This document shows positions 26,901 to 35,466 of a stretch of 64,000 nt of DNA, one piece after another. The position numbers and the translations under genes were made by a program. The number at the start of each line of letters is the position of its first letter. Positions within the stretch are counted from its first letter, which is position 1. The stretch is from Natronobacterium haloterrestre. GTDB lineage: Archaea > Halobacteriota > Halobacteria > Halobacteriales > Natrialbaceae. Under the pieces are notes generated by a model. The model was not told where the DNA came from. It saw only the letters and a program-made list of their open reading frames with translations, and did no database searches. The stretch lies in contig NZ_FOKW01000012.1 in NCBI RefSeq assembly GCF_900112205.1, positions 1 to 64,000 on the forward strand, given 5' to 3'.

Positions 26901-28133
26901 ATGAATATTGCCGATATCGTCTCGGAGGAGTACGTCGAATTCACCCCGGACACTACCGTCTCGAAGCTCGTCGGCACCTTCGCCGATACCGACGTCAAAG
27001 GTGTCGTGGTGCGAGGAGAGGACGAGTTCGAAGGAGTGGTCACGCGCCGACAGCTCGCCACGTCGCACCGGCAACCGAACGAAAAGCTCGGGTCGCTGGT
27101 CTGGCACGTCCCCAGGCTCGCCCCCGACGAGGACATCCGGAAGGTGGCACAGCTGATGATCGACACCGACTCACGCTTGCTCCCGGTCTTCGACGACCGG
27201 GAGTTGATCGGCGTCGTCACCGTCGACGACGTCCTCGAGAAGGTTCGCCCCTACCTGGACGCGGCGACCGTCGCCGACGCCTGCTCGACGGATCTCGTCG
27301 CGCTCGATCCGGAGTCGAGCCTCGGGGAGGCGCTGAACGTCTTCCGTGAGAACCGCATCACGCACCTGCCGGTCGTCGAAGACGGGTCGGCCGTCGGGAT
27401 CTGTAGCCTCTACGACGTGACGGATCTGACGGTCCGCGCCGAGGTCCAGAGCCAGGGCGGCGACGCCGGCGGCGTCGACCCCTTCGGCGGGGAGATTTCC
27501 TCGAGCATGGGCCGGACGCGCCGCGGCGGGTACGGCGCGCGGGAAGGCGAACTCGAGCGGATGCTCGATCTCCCGGTCCAGGACGTGATGGCGTCGCCGG
27601 TCCGGACGGTTGGGCCGTCCGAGACCCTCGATACGGCTGTCGACGAGATGTTCGAGATCGGCGCCTCGTCGCTCGTGGTGACCGATCCCGACGACCCCGA
27701 CGGGTCGCCGTCCGGGATCGTGACCAAGACCGACGTGCTCGACTCGCTCACCTGGGAGGCCGGCGGCAACCGGGCCGTACAGGTGTACGGCACGGACCTG
27801 ATCGACGACCTGACCTACGACGAGATCGTCGAGATGATCGAGACCTTCGACGATCGGGACGGCGGGATGAACCTCCTGGACGCGAAGGTCCACCTGCACG
27901 AACACGACGAGAAACGCCGGGGTCGACCACTCCTGCTCGCGCGCGTCCGTCTCCACACCGACCGGGGGCTGTACGTCGCCTCGGGCGAAGGGTTCGGAGC
28001 CAAACACGCGCTCAACGAGGCGCAGGACGTCCTCGAGCGGCAGATTCGCGACGAGAAGACCTACGGTCGCACGAAGAAGCCGCCGGGCGAGGAGTACTGG
28101 GAGAAGCGGTTCGGCTGGCTGCTCGAGGAGTAA
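26901..28133 (+). CDS. four-CBS protein with a C-terminal HPF/S30AE-like domain
   Basis: A 410-residue soluble protein. CBS motifs run from about residues 1-55, 65-120, 125-180 and 222-285, forming two Bateman pairs that usually sense adenine nucleotides. The C-terminal 80 residues (about 325-390) do not look like CBS. The pattern AKVHLHEH, then LLLARVRLHTDRGLYVASGEGFGAK, then HALNEAQDVLERQIRDEK follows the strand-strand-helix layout and basic-helix ending of ribosome hibernation-promoting factors. If so, it would couple energy sensing to ribosome silencing. The CBS part is certain; the HPF-like reading is my own comparison and needs a profile search. It sits among stress genes. Confidence 0.82.
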   Translation: MNIADIVSEEYVEFTPDTTVSKLVGTFADTDVKGVVVRGEDEFEGVVTRRQLATSHRQPNEKLGSLVWHVPRLAPDEDIRKVAQLMIDTDSRLLPVFDDRELIGVVTVDDVLEKVRPYLDAATVADACSTDLVALDPESSLGEALNVFRENRITHLPVVEDGSAVGICSLYDVTDLTVRAEVQSQGGDAGGVDPFGGEISSSMGRTRRGGYGAREGELERMLDLPVQDVMASPVRTVGPSETLDTAVDEMFEIGASSLVVTDPDDPDGSPSGIVTKTDVLDSLTWEAGGNRAVQVYGTDLIDDLTYDEIVEMIETFDDRDGGMNLLDAKVHLHEHDEKRRGRPLLLARVRLHTDRGLYVASGEGFGAKHALNEAQDVLERQIRDEKTYGRTKKPPGEEYWEKRFGWLLEE

Positions 28134-28188
28134 GGGCCTCGAGGACGAGGGTGGGTGAGTTCGCCGTTCGGCGTCGGCCGGATGCCGT

Positions 28189-28238
28189 CTGCCGGCTGCA
28201 GTCCGCCGGTTGCAGTCCGCCGGCTCACGTCTGCCGGC
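28189..28238. repeat. short 14 bp imperfect tandem repeat
   Basis: TGCAGTCCGCCGGT (28197-28210) is followed by TGCAGTCCGCCGGC (28211-28224) and the looser TCACGTCTGCCGGC (28225-28238). It lies in the 126 bp between the convergent CBS and glycosyltransferase genes, so it may act at the 3' ends. Confidence 0.5.
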
Positions 28239-28259
28239 TCCGAACCGGCGGCGGAACGC

Positions 28260-29177
28260 CTACTCGGTTTCGTTTTCGACGACGGTCACGTCGAACGTGT
28301 CCGGCCAGCGGTAGCGCCGACCGCCCCAGACGAACGTCGGGCGAACGATCCCGGCGATACCGAAAAGCGGTGCGAGGAGCAAGGACGGCACTGCGAAGAG
28401 CCACGTCTTCCGCTCGACGCCGAGCGCGCGGTACCGGTCGCGCGCGAGGGACGTGACGCTCACGGCGACCAGCAGCGGCGCGACGAGGCCGGCCGCCACG
28501 ACGGCGAGGAAGATTCCGAGGATCGCGAGCGTTCGCCGCGGCGCGAACCGGTAGAAGATCGTGACGAATCGCGTGACCCGCTCGTAGGTGACTCGAGGGC
28601 CGCCCGGGACCCTCACCGGATCGACGAGCTCCCGCGAGGCGACGACGTCGTCGGTGTACTCCGCCAGCAGGGCGTCGTCGGAGACCGTTCGACGGAGGTC
28701 GGCGATGTATCCCTCGAGGTCGATCTCGCGCCGATCGAAGGTGACGCCGCCGCCCCAGGTCACCCAGTTCGTCCAGTCGACGACGAACGAGGCGACGACG
28801 ATACAGAGCGGCTCGAGCAGTTTGAACGGGTAGTCCTCGCTGTAGAAGACCGGGATCGCCGTCACGGTCCCGTGTTCCTCGCCGAGGCGCTTGATCGTGG
28901 CCAGCCACTCCTCGTCGCGCTCGACGTCGTCGTCGGTCAGCACGATCCGGTCCTGGGAGGCGTGCTCGAGCGCGAGCGCGACGGCGTTTGCCTTGCCCGA
29001 ACACCCCTCCGGCTCGCCGGCGACCAGCAGTCGAGACTCCTCGGGGAGGTCGGCGCTCGCCACCGGGTCGTCCTCGCTATCGCAGACGACCAGCAGTTCG
29101 TCCGCGGGCTCGAGTTGCCCGGCCAGCTGTTCGCACGACGTCGTCCACTCGAACGTCGGCAGGATGACGCTCGCCAT
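28260..29177 (-). CDS. family 2 glycosyltransferase with C-terminal membrane segments
   Basis: A 305-residue GT-A type transferase. The N-terminal strand is SVILPTFEWTTSC and the nucleotide-sugar acidic motif is LTDDDVERDEEW at about residues 77-88. An acceptor-side segment around WTNWVTWGGGVTFDRREI follows. Two or three hydrophobic segments in the last 90 residues (LAILGIFLAVVAAGLVAPLLVAV and FAVPSLLLAPLFGIAGIV) anchor it in the membrane. The family adds sugars to lipids, polysaccharides or glycoproteins; the acceptor is unknown and no other surface-sugar gene is adjacent. It converges on the CBS gene. Confidence 0.85.
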   Translation of the reverse strand: MASVILPTFEWTTSCEQLAGQLEPADELLVVCDSEDDPVASADLPEESRLLVAGEPEGCSGKANAVALALEHASQDRIVLTDDDVERDEEWLATIKRLGEEHGTVTAIPVFYSEDYPFKLLEPLCIVVASFVVDWTNWVTWGGGVTFDRREIDLEGYIADLRRTVSDDALLAEYTDDVVASRELVDPVRVPGGPRVTYERVTRFVTIFYRFAPRRTLAILGIFLAVVAAGLVAPLLVAVSVTSLARDRYRALGVERKTWLFAVPSLLLAPLFGIAGIVRPTFVWGGRRYRWPDTFDVTVVENETE

Positions 29178-29512
29178 CGGGCCACCGTACGTTCGGTAGT
29201 CGGCTAACGGTTTGGGGATGGGTCACCGGCTGAGAAGCCGCCCCATCTCCGCGGCGGTGTAGGGACCGCGACTCACTGGGTCGCTCGAGCATCGGCCAGC
29301 CGCCGTCGGGAACCCGTAATCGGGGACTACTTCCGGTTCGGTCGGACCAGAATGGAGACCGACGCTACCGTCGGAACAGATGCCTTTCCGGTGGTTTTGG
29401 GCGGACCGCCGGAGTTCGTAACTGCGTTCTGAACGCCACTCGGGTTCGACTCGCGGCGGTCGACGGACGGTACTCGACAGTAGTGTTGCCGAAACAACAA
29501 TAGCTGCGTATC
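29178..29512. other. 335 bp spacer, glycosyltransferase to SPW-like protein
   Basis: No gene is supported. The sequence is GC-rich near the glycosyltransferase start, and a moderately AT-rich stretch with CGAAACAACAATAGC near 29488-29502 precedes the small gene at 29513. No palindrome of note was seen. Confidence 0.35.
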
Positions 29513-29767
29513 GTGGGGGCGGCGGTTTTCCTGCTCGCGGGCTACAACTACTACCGACTCGTCAGCGCGCTCCCGACCTGCGTCGGCGTCATGTCCCTCG
29601 CCGCGCTCCTAGGGCTGTGGACCGCGGCCGTGCCCTTCGCGTTCGGGATCGGGAGCCAGACGCTGCTGTGGAGCACCGTCGTCGCCGGCGTACTGGCGCT
29701 GATCTTCGCGGGCTACGTCGCGTACGCGGGTCGATCGGTCCGGACCGGCACGCCCGCGAGGACGTGA
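29513..29767 (+). CDS. small membrane protein, SPW-repeat-like
   Basis: An 84-residue hydrophobic protein from a GTG start, with two to three membrane segments. The stretch LLGLWTAAVPFAFG, then WSTVVAGVLALIFAGY, resembles one unit of the SPW repeat, a small membrane motif common in haloarchaea and actinobacteria. Function is unknown. The AT-rich box CAACAATAGC just upstream supports expression. The N-terminus has no obvious partner repeat, so it may be half of a normally doubled protein. Confidence 0.55.
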   Translation: MGAAVFLLAGYNYYRLVSALPTCVGVMSLAALLGLWTAAVPFAFGIGSQTLLWSTVVAGVLALIFAGYVAYAGRSVRTGTPART

Positions 29768-29839
29768 CCGTGGCTGGCTGACGTCGCGACGACGCCGTGG
29801 CCGGACGACGACGTGACGGCCTGACGACCCGGGCACTCG

Positions 29840-31153
29840 TCAGTCGGTCCCGTATCGGTGCTCGAGCAGTTCGGAGATGGAGTCGACGACGTCCGTGAGG
29901 TACACCGTCCCCCACAGCGTGACGATCACCGCGCCGACGGCGTTGAAGACGAGATCGACGATGGTGTCGTCGATCCCGTACTGGGCGAGTACGGCGTCGA
30001 GTCCCAGACGGATCGCGCTCTGGTCGACCGCAAACTCGAGAATTTCCCAGCTCACCCCGGCCGCGAGTACGAACAGCAGGATGAACGTCGTCATCAGCTT
30101 CGGCGGGATGTAGACGTCGGTGGTGTGGACGTGTACGGCCCGGAAGACGGCGTAGCCTGCCGCGGCGACGACCGACGCAGACAGCGCGTGGGTGAGGTGA
30201 TCCCACGGCCCGACCGCGTCGTACAGGCCCGCCGAGCCGAGCGCGTGCAGGAAGACAGCGGCCGTGATCCAGAGCACGAGCCCCGGGTCCATCGGGAGGT
30301 CGTACTCCCGCTCGAGGATCGCCGGGACGAACGTGATCGCGAGCGCGACCGCGGCGTTGGCGATCGTCGTGAGGTCGCGAGCGTAGAGCCCCCAGAGCAG
30401 GACGCCCGCGAGCACGGCTTGCATGGCCCTGCTCGCTCGTCGCTGGCCGCGGCTCGAGAGCCCGAGTCGGTCCCTGAGCGTCGACGTCTCGGTGTCGTCG
30501 GCCGGTTCGTCCTCCACCTCGACCTCGGTCCGGGGTCGGGGCGGCACGTACGTGCGGTCGGTCGGCCCGCCGTTGTGCGAGCGGAAGTAGCGGTCGAAGA
30601 GGACGCCGCTGCCGATCCCGGCGATCCCCGCGTAGACGAACTCGAGCATGACAGCCGCGTTGATCGCGGTCGCGGAGCGGCCGTCGAGGAGGAAGGCCGT
30701 CCCCAGAAACGTATCGGCCAGCCACCGGAACACGTTCCAGAGCCCGGCGACGGCGAGCGTCGTCACGACCACGAAGACGACGGCGAACGTCCGGTTCATT
30801 CGAACGGCCGTGAACTGGTGGAGTTCGGCGGCGATCAAAAGCGCCAGCGCGGCGACCGCGAGATAGGTCGGCAGATCGGTCGCGAACGCCCGGCCGAGCA
30901 GGGCCTGCCAGAGGATCGGCACGGCGACGATCGCGACGAGTTCCCACGGCGGCATGACCCGCGGATCGCGAAACACCAGCCCGGGTAACAGGACGATCGC
31001 GACGACCGCCGTCGCGATGACCGTCCAGTCGAACGCACCCTCGAGAGCGGTCAGGGCCGCCGTCAGTAACAACACGCCGGTGAGGAGCCAGCCGGCGACG
31101 GCGTTCGGCCCCGTCTCCGAGAGCAACGCGCCCAGGTCGTCCGTCCGATCCAT
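29840..31153 (-). CDS. polytopic membrane protein, DUF2238/YjdF-like
   Basis: A 437-residue integral membrane protein with about ten hydrophobic segments and a charged cytoplasmic loop (residues about 220-250, rich in Glu and Asp) separating two halves. The C-terminal half (DHLTHALSASVVAAAGYAVFRA, then SWEILEFAVDQ, then DTIVDLVFNAVGAVI) carries His, Glu and Asp in helices, as in DUF2238/YjdF-like proteins. Function is not established. ATG 31153 and ATG 31162 are alternative starts; the longer frame upstream lacks coding character. Confidence 0.7.
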   Translation of the reverse strand: MDRTDDLGALLSETGPNAVAGWLLTGVLLLTAALTALEGAFDWTVIATAVVAIVLLPGLVFRDPRVMPPWELVAIVAVPILWQALLGRAFATDLPTYLAVAALALLIAAELHQFTAVRMNRTFAVVFVVVTTLAVAGLWNVFRWLADTFLGTAFLLDGRSATAINAAVMLEFVYAGIAGIGSGVLFDRYFRSHNGGPTDRTYVPPRPRTEVEVEDEPADDTETSTLRDRLGLSSRGQRRASRAMQAVLAGVLLWGLYARDLTTIANAAVALAITFVPAILEREYDLPMDPGLVLWITAAVFLHALGSAGLYDAVGPWDHLTHALSASVVAAAGYAVFRAVHVHTTDVYIPPKLMTTFILLFVLAAGVSWEILEFAVDQSAIRLGLDAVLAQYGIDDTIVDLVFNAVGAVIVTLWGTVYLTDVVDSISELLEHRYGTD

Positions 31154-31248
31154 ACCGGGCATTCGAACGACGCGCCCAAAGCGGTATCCCTCTCTACCTT
31201 CTCCCAGACGGAACGCTCTTGTCATTCCGTCGGTTACGAGAGGACACG

Positions 31249-31860
31249 ATGATGGCCACGACGCACGCGCTGTGGGGGATGCTCCTGGCCGTGCCCGTCC
31301 TCGCGGTCGCTCCCGAACACGCACCCGCCGCGTTCCTCGCGGGGCTCGTCGGCGGTCTCGCGCCGGACCTCGACCTCTATGCCGGCCACCGGAAAACGCT
31401 TCACTACCCCGTCTACGCCTCGATCGCCGCCGGATCGGCGCTTGCGATTGCAGCCCTGTCTCCCTCGACGTGGACTATCGGCGCCGCCGTCGGGCTCGCC
31501 GCCGCGGCGTTGCACGCCGTCACCGACGCGCTCGGGGGAGGTCTCGAGTTGCGCCCCTGGGAGGGGACCTCCGACCGGGCCGTCTACAGCCACTTCCACG
31601 GGCGGTGGCTCCGCCCCCGGCGACTGGTCCGGTACGACGGTGCGCCCGAGGACCTCGCGCTCGCCGGGGTCGCGGCGGTCCCGGTGGCGACCGCCGGCGG
31701 CGACGCCGTCGCGACGGTCGTCGTCGGCCTGTTCGCCGCCTCGGCCGTCTACGTCGTCCTTCGAAAGCGGCTCGCGGCGCTCGCCGAGCGGCTGGTGGGA
31801 CTGATCCCGGCTCCGGTGCGTCCGTACGTCCCGGCCCGATACCTCGAGACCGGGGGCTAA
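31249..31860 (+). CDS. YdjM-like membrane metal-dependent hydrolase
   Basis: A 203-residue membrane protein of the LexA-regulated YdjM/DUF457-like family. The features are an N-terminal ATTHALWGMLLAV, then GGLAPDLDLYAGHRKTLHYPV with the conserved Asp and His residues in a metal-ligand pattern, then LHAVTDALGGGLELRPW. The family is called metal-dependent hydrolase, but activity is poorly tested. The start could be ATG 31249 or 31252; GAGAGG upstream is a weak ribosome binding site. It is divergent from the previous gene and followed by a Usp with its own TATA box. Confidence 0.8.
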   Translation: MMATTHALWGMLLAVPVLAVAPEHAPAAFLAGLVGGLAPDLDLYAGHRKTLHYPVYASIAAGSALAIAALSPSTWTIGAAVGLAAAALHAVTDALGGGLELRPWEGTSDRAVYSHFHGRWLRPRRLVRYDGAPEDLALAGVAAVPVATAGGDAVATVVVGLFAASAVYVVLRKRLAALAERLVGLIPAPVRPYVPARYLETGG

Positions 31861-31898
31861 AAGAACGGGAAGCCGCGAGACGACCTCCCGGTTCCAAA

Positions 31899-31906
31899 TT
31901 TTTATA
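31899..31906 (+). promoter_or_regulatory. TATA box of the Usp gene at 31929
   Basis: TTTTTATA lies 23-30 nt before the ATG with no ribosome binding site, the layout of a leaderless promoter. The following dodecamer GACGTGGAACCC (31911-31922) also occurs before the Usp gene at 35950. Confidence 0.6.
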
Positions 31907-31928
31907 CGCTGACGTGGAACCCCCGGAT

Positions 31929-32339
31929 ATGCACGTCCTCGTCCCGATCGACGACTCCGATCCGGCGGAACAGGCACTCGAGTATGCACTCGCGGAGTAC
32001 CCGGACGCGGACATCACGGCACTGCACGTGATCGATCCCTACGAGACGAGCGTCGACGCGTGGTTCGCCGACCGGGACTACCTAAAAGACCTGGAGGCGG
32101 AAGCCGAGACGTTGCTCGAGAACGCCCGGGAGATCGCCGACGACCACGGGGCCTCGATCGACACGGACTCGGTCGTCGGCAAGCCGGCCCGGGAGATCAC
32201 GGACTACGTCGACGAGGCGGACGTCGACGAGGTCGTCATCGGCAGCCACGGTCGCCGCGGGACCACCCGTGTGTTGCTGGGCAGCGTCGCCGAGACGGTG
32301 GTCAGGCGCGCACCGGTCCCGGTAATCGTCGTCAGGTAG
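31929..32339 (+). CDS. universal stress protein, single UspA domain
   Basis: A 136-residue UspA protein (MHVLVPIDDSDPAEQALEYAL) with a canonical motif GSHGRRGTTRVLLGS and a final strand APVPVIVVR. It is nearly superimposable on 38296-38715 and 14301-14732 in its first 20 residues, so these three form one subgroup. A strong TATA box at leaderless distance precedes it. The long in-frame extension upstream overlaps the YdjM-like gene and is not coding. Confidence 0.93.
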   Translation: MHVLVPIDDSDPAEQALEYALAEYPDADITALHVIDPYETSVDAWFADRDYLKDLEAEAETLLENAREIADDHGASIDTDSVVGKPAREITDYVDEADVDEVVIGSHGRRGTTRVLLGSVAETVVRRAPVPVIVVR

Positions 32340-32370
32340 CGGAACCGGCGAACGGTCGGCGGTGCTCGGC

Positions 32371-32571
32371 CTACGGTAACCCGATGGGGAGCTTCTCGAG
32401 GAGCTTGACCTGGATCGTCCGTTTCACCGTCGGGACGAGCCCGCTCCGGATCGTGTCGACATCGGCCTCGATCCGGGCGTGCTCGTCGGTCTCGTACTCG
32501 AGGTCCCGCGGGACGACGATCGGCGTCCGCCTGGCCGCCTGCCCCGAGAGCAGCGCGGCCAGCGTCGCCAC
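32371..32571 (-). CDS. small ORF or degraded gene tail, unknown
   Basis: A 66-residue frame with good haloarchaeal codon use (LAALLSGQAARRTPIVVP near the start, VKRTIQVKLLEKLPIGLP at the end) beginning at a GTG. Upstream, plausible coding continues only in another frame. This may therefore be the last third of a frameshifted gene and not a complete small protein. I do not recognise the family. It lies between a Usp gene and hsp20, convergent with the Usp. Confidence 0.35.
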   Translation of the reverse strand: MATLAALLSGQAARRTPIVVPRDLEYETDEHARIEADVDTIRSGLVPTVKRTIQVKLLEKLPIGLP

Positions 32572-32699
32572 AGCCGTCGGATTCGGTCCCGATCACGTTT
32601 CGGATCGACCACGGACAGCCCCGTATGTCCACGGGACCGATGAAACGTTTAACTCGCCGCCCGGTGGAGCGTTCACCGGGGAGCGTGCCCCGGATACAC

Positions 32700-33164
32700 A
32701 TGGCAACCGACGACAACCCATTCAAAAGCCTCGAGCGCCAGTTCGAGCGCATGCAACGGCAGTTCGAACAGGCCCTCGAGACGTGGAACGTCGATCAGTT
32801 CGGAACGCCGGCGACGGCGACCGAGCGGATGGGGATCGATCTCGCCGACCGCGGCGACGAGTTCCTCCTGACGGCCGACGTTCCCGGATTCGAGAAAGAG
32901 GACATCGAGCTGCGGCTCTCGGACGATACGGTTCACATCACTGCAAAGCGCGAGCGGGAGACGACCCAGGAGTCCGACGAAGCGGACGAGGACATGTACA
33001 TCCGAAGCGAACGCGAGCGTCGATCGCTGAGTCGCTCCGTCAGCCTCCCCCACCCGGTCGAGGAGGACGCCGTCGAGGCGACGTACCGGAACGGCGTCGT
33101 GACACTGATGCTTCCGAAGCGGGAGACGACGGAGCCGACGGGTCGGACGATCGACATCAACTGA
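32700..33164 (+). CDS. Hsp20 / alpha-crystallin small heat-shock protein
   Basis: A 154-residue small heat-shock protein that holds unfolding proteins in solution. An amphipathic N-terminal arm (SLERQFERMQRQFEQALETW) is followed by the alpha-crystallin domain from about residue 45 (GDEFLLTADVPGFEKEDIELRLSDDTVHI), the hallmark YRNGVVTLMLPK near residue 138 and a short C-terminal tail. ATG 32700 is preferred over upstream starts because conservation begins there. An AACGTTTAACTC stretch at 32642-32653 may be the promoter. It is followed after 69 bp by an alpha/beta hydrolase on the same strand. Confidence 0.93.
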   Translation: MATDDNPFKSLERQFERMQRQFEQALETWNVDQFGTPATATERMGIDLADRGDEFLLTADVPGFEKEDIELRLSDDTVHITAKRERETTQESDEADEDMYIRSERERRSLSRSVSLPHPVEEDAVEATYRNGVVTLMLPKRETTEPTGRTIDIN

Positions 33165-33233
33165 ACGGCCGACCTGGGCGGATCGGCCCCTCGAGCCCGA
33201 GGGGTGGAGGTCGGCACACAGAGACCACGAGAA

Positions 33234-33875
33234 ATGTCCGCGAGGAACTACACCACGATTCCGGTCGACGACGTCGAACTCGAGGGTGACCTCGCCGTCC
33301 CGGCGGACGCGGACGGCGTCGTCGTCTTCGCACACGGGAGCGGAAGCAGTCGGAAGAGCCCGCGAAACAACTACGTCGCCGACGCGCTCCGGGACCGGGG
33401 ACTGGGGACCCTGCTGTTCGACCTGCTGACCGAAGCCGAAGACCGGGACCGCGAGAACCGGTTCGACATCCCCCTGCTGACCGACAGGCTGGTCGCGGCC
33501 ACCGAATGGCTCCGCGACAGCGAGGCGACGGACCCGGACGTCCGGTACGGCTACTTCGGCTCGAGCACGGGGGCCGCGGCGGCGTTGCGCGCGGCGGCCC
33601 GCCCCGACTCGGGCGACGTCGACGCCGTCGTCTCCCGCGGCGGCAGGGTCGACCTCGCCTCGGAGCGACTGGGCGAGGTCACCGCGCCGGTGCTCCTGAT
33701 CGTCGGTGGCGAGGACGAACAGGTGCTGCGGTTAAACCGGGAGGCGACCGACGCGCTGGCCGGCCAACACGAGGTACACGTCGTCGAGGGCGCGGGCCAC
33801 CTCTTCGAGGGCGAGGGGGAACTCGAGGAAGTCGCCGACGTGGCCGCCGACTGGTTCGAGCAGCAGCTCCTGTGA
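33234..33875 (+). CDS. alpha/beta hydrolase, dienelactone hydrolase-like
   Basis: A 213-residue alpha/beta hydrolase. The oxyanion region is VVVFAHGSGSSRKSPRNN, the nucleophile elbow is GYFGSSTGAAAAL (G-x-S-x-G), the acid is in VGGEDEQVLRLN and the catalytic His in GAGHLFEGEGELEEV. The protein class often sits next to or fused with a phosphoribosyltransferase in bacterial stress clusters; here that partner is absent. It probably belongs to one transcript with hsp20. The substrate is unknown. Confidence 0.85.
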   Translation: MSARNYTTIPVDDVELEGDLAVPADADGVVVFAHGSGSSRKSPRNNYVADALRDRGLGTLLFDLLTEAEDRDRENRFDIPLLTDRLVAATEWLRDSEATDPDVRYGYFGSSTGAAAALRAAARPDSGDVDAVVSRGGRVDLASERLGEVTAPVLLIVGGEDEQVLRLNREATDALAGQHEVHVVEGAGHLFEGEGELEEVADVAADWFEQQLL

Positions 33876-33970
33876 GGATATCGACGACCGTCGGGAAAAT
33901 ACCGCTACCCTGCTCCCACGGGTCGGGTGCGCCCCCCGACACTATGGTCGTTCCGCTCGAATACTCGCGT

Positions 33971-34423
33971 ATGGTCAGTACGGTGCTCGTCCCGGTAGAC
34001 GGTTCGCCGCTATCGTTCCGGGCGCTTCGCCACGCGCTTCGAGAGTACCCCGAGGCCGAGGTGGTCGTCTACCACGTGGTCGACCTCTTCGACCCCGGCT
34101 ACGGGCGCGACTCCCTCGTCGATTCGCCGTCGGCCTACGAGCCGATGATCGGCACCGACGAGTGGTACGGCTCGGTCGAGGAAGCGACCGATCGCCTGTT
34201 CTCGGAAGTCGAAGCCGTCGCCGACGAGTACGATCGGGAGGTGACGACCGAGTCCGACATCGGCGACCCGGGGCGTCTCGTCGTCGAGTACGCCACCGAG
34301 GAGGACGTCGACCACGTCGTCATCGGTGCCCACGGCCGGCCCGACGAGCGGCGGCCGCTGTATGGAAGCGTCTCCGAGACGGTGGTCCGTCGGGTTCCGG
34401 TCTCGATAACCATCGTTCGGTGA
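33971..34423 (+). CDS. universal stress protein, single UspA domain
   Basis: A 150-residue UspA protein (MVSTVLVPVDGSPLSFRALRHAL) with nucleotide motif GAHGRPDERRPLYGS, which keeps the spacing but is unusually charged. The loop IGTDEWYGSVEEAT matches the related protein at 14801. The start is the ATG at 33971, where the fold begins. It is followed after 62 bp by a tandem Usp gene. Confidence 0.9.
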   Translation: MVSTVLVPVDGSPLSFRALRHALREYPEAEVVVYHVVDLFDPGYGRDSLVDSPSAYEPMIGTDEWYGSVEEATDRLFSEVEAVADEYDREVTTESDIGDPGRLVVEYATEEDVDHVVIGAHGRPDERRPLYGSVSETVVRRVPVSITIVR

Positions 34424-34451
34424 GGCGGGGGCCCCTCCGACGGGGTGGCTT

Positions 34452-34475
34452 GATAGTGGTACGTCACGAACTATC
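34452..34475 (+). promoter_or_regulatory. 6 bp inverted repeat before the tandem Usp gene
   Basis: GATAGT (34452-34457) and ACTATC (34470-34475) are perfect inverted copies 11 bp upstream of the ATG at 34486. They overlap the position where a TATA box or start site would be. A binding site for a repressor is possible. Confidence 0.3.
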
Positions 34476-34485
34476 GGACAGGACC

Positions 34486-35376
34486 ATGATATCCGTCGAC
34501 ACCGTGCTCGTCCCGACCGACGGCAGCGCCGGCGCAGAGGCGACGATCGCCCGTGCGATCGACCTGGCCGAGACGTACGGCGCGGCCGTCCACGCCCTGT
34601 ACGTCGTCGACGAAGGGATCGGCGCCATCGACGCCGACCTCGATGCCGACCAACTCGAGGCTGCGTCGGCCCACTCCGAGCCCCGCGGCCGCGAAGCGAC
34701 GATTCAGGTCACGAACCGCGCCGAAGAGCGGGGGCTCGAGACCGCCCGCGAGGTTCGGGAGGGTGTTCCCCACCGGTCGATCCTCGCGTACGCCGACGAA
34801 CACGACGTCGACCTGATCGCGATGGGGACCCACGGTCGAACGCGAGTGGGCGAGGAACGCGCTCGCATGGGGAGTACCACCGAGCGCGTGATCACGCTCG
34901 GCGACGTGCCGGTGCTTTCCGTACCGTTGACGGCCGATACCCCGGACGAACCCGAACTCGAGCGGGTCGTCGTCCCGACCGACGGCAGCGACGCCGCCGA
35001 GCGCGCCGCCGACAGCGCCCTCGAGCTCGCAGAGCGGTACGACGCTGAGATCCGGCCCGTCTACGTCGTCGACGCGACGATCTACGACCTCGAGGACGCG
35101 CCCCGGAGCATCGTCGGCCTGCTCTCTGAGGGCGGCGAGAACGCGACCGAGTTCGTCGCGGCCGCGGCCGCGGAACGCGACCTCGAGGCGGCGACGGCCG
35201 TTCGCCGCGGCGTCCCGGCCGACGAACTGCTCGAGTACGCGACGGACGTCCGTGCCGACCTCGTCGTCATGGGGACGCGAGGCCGGGCCGCCGGCGACGC
35301 CGACGACCGATTACTGGGGAGCACGACGGCGCGGGTCGTCTCGCGGGCCGAGGTACCGGTGCTGGTCGTCGAGTAG
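34486..35376 (+). CDS. tandem universal stress protein (two UspA domains)
   Basis: A 296-residue protein with two UspA domains (VLVPTDGSAGAEAT and VVVPTDGSDAAERA). Both nucleotide motifs are stretched: GTHGRTRVGEERARMGST and GTRGRAAGDADDRLLGST have eleven residues between Gly and GST instead of nine. The loops after strand 2 are long and acidic. It is related to the 24677 and 25689 tandem proteins. It is part of a run of four Usp genes on the plus strand (33971, 34486, 35467, 35950). Confidence 0.92.
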   Translation: MISVDTVLVPTDGSAGAEATIARAIDLAETYGAAVHALYVVDEGIGAIDADLDADQLEAASAHSEPRGREATIQVTNRAEERGLETAREVREGVPHRSILAYADEHDVDLIAMGTHGRTRVGEERARMGSTTERVITLGDVPVLSVPLTADTPDEPELERVVVPTDGSDAAERAADSALELAERYDAEIRPVYVVDATIYDLEDAPRSIVGLLSEGGENATEFVAAAAAERDLEAATAVRRGVPADELLEYATDVRADLVVMGTRGRAAGDADDRLLGSTTARVVSRAEVPVLVVE

Positions 35377-35466
35377 CCCGGCCCCGACTCGCCCGGGACC
35401 GGGTCCAGGTGGACCGCGGTGTGCAGTGTAAACTATATGCCGCCACCTGTGGTGGCTACCGACCGC

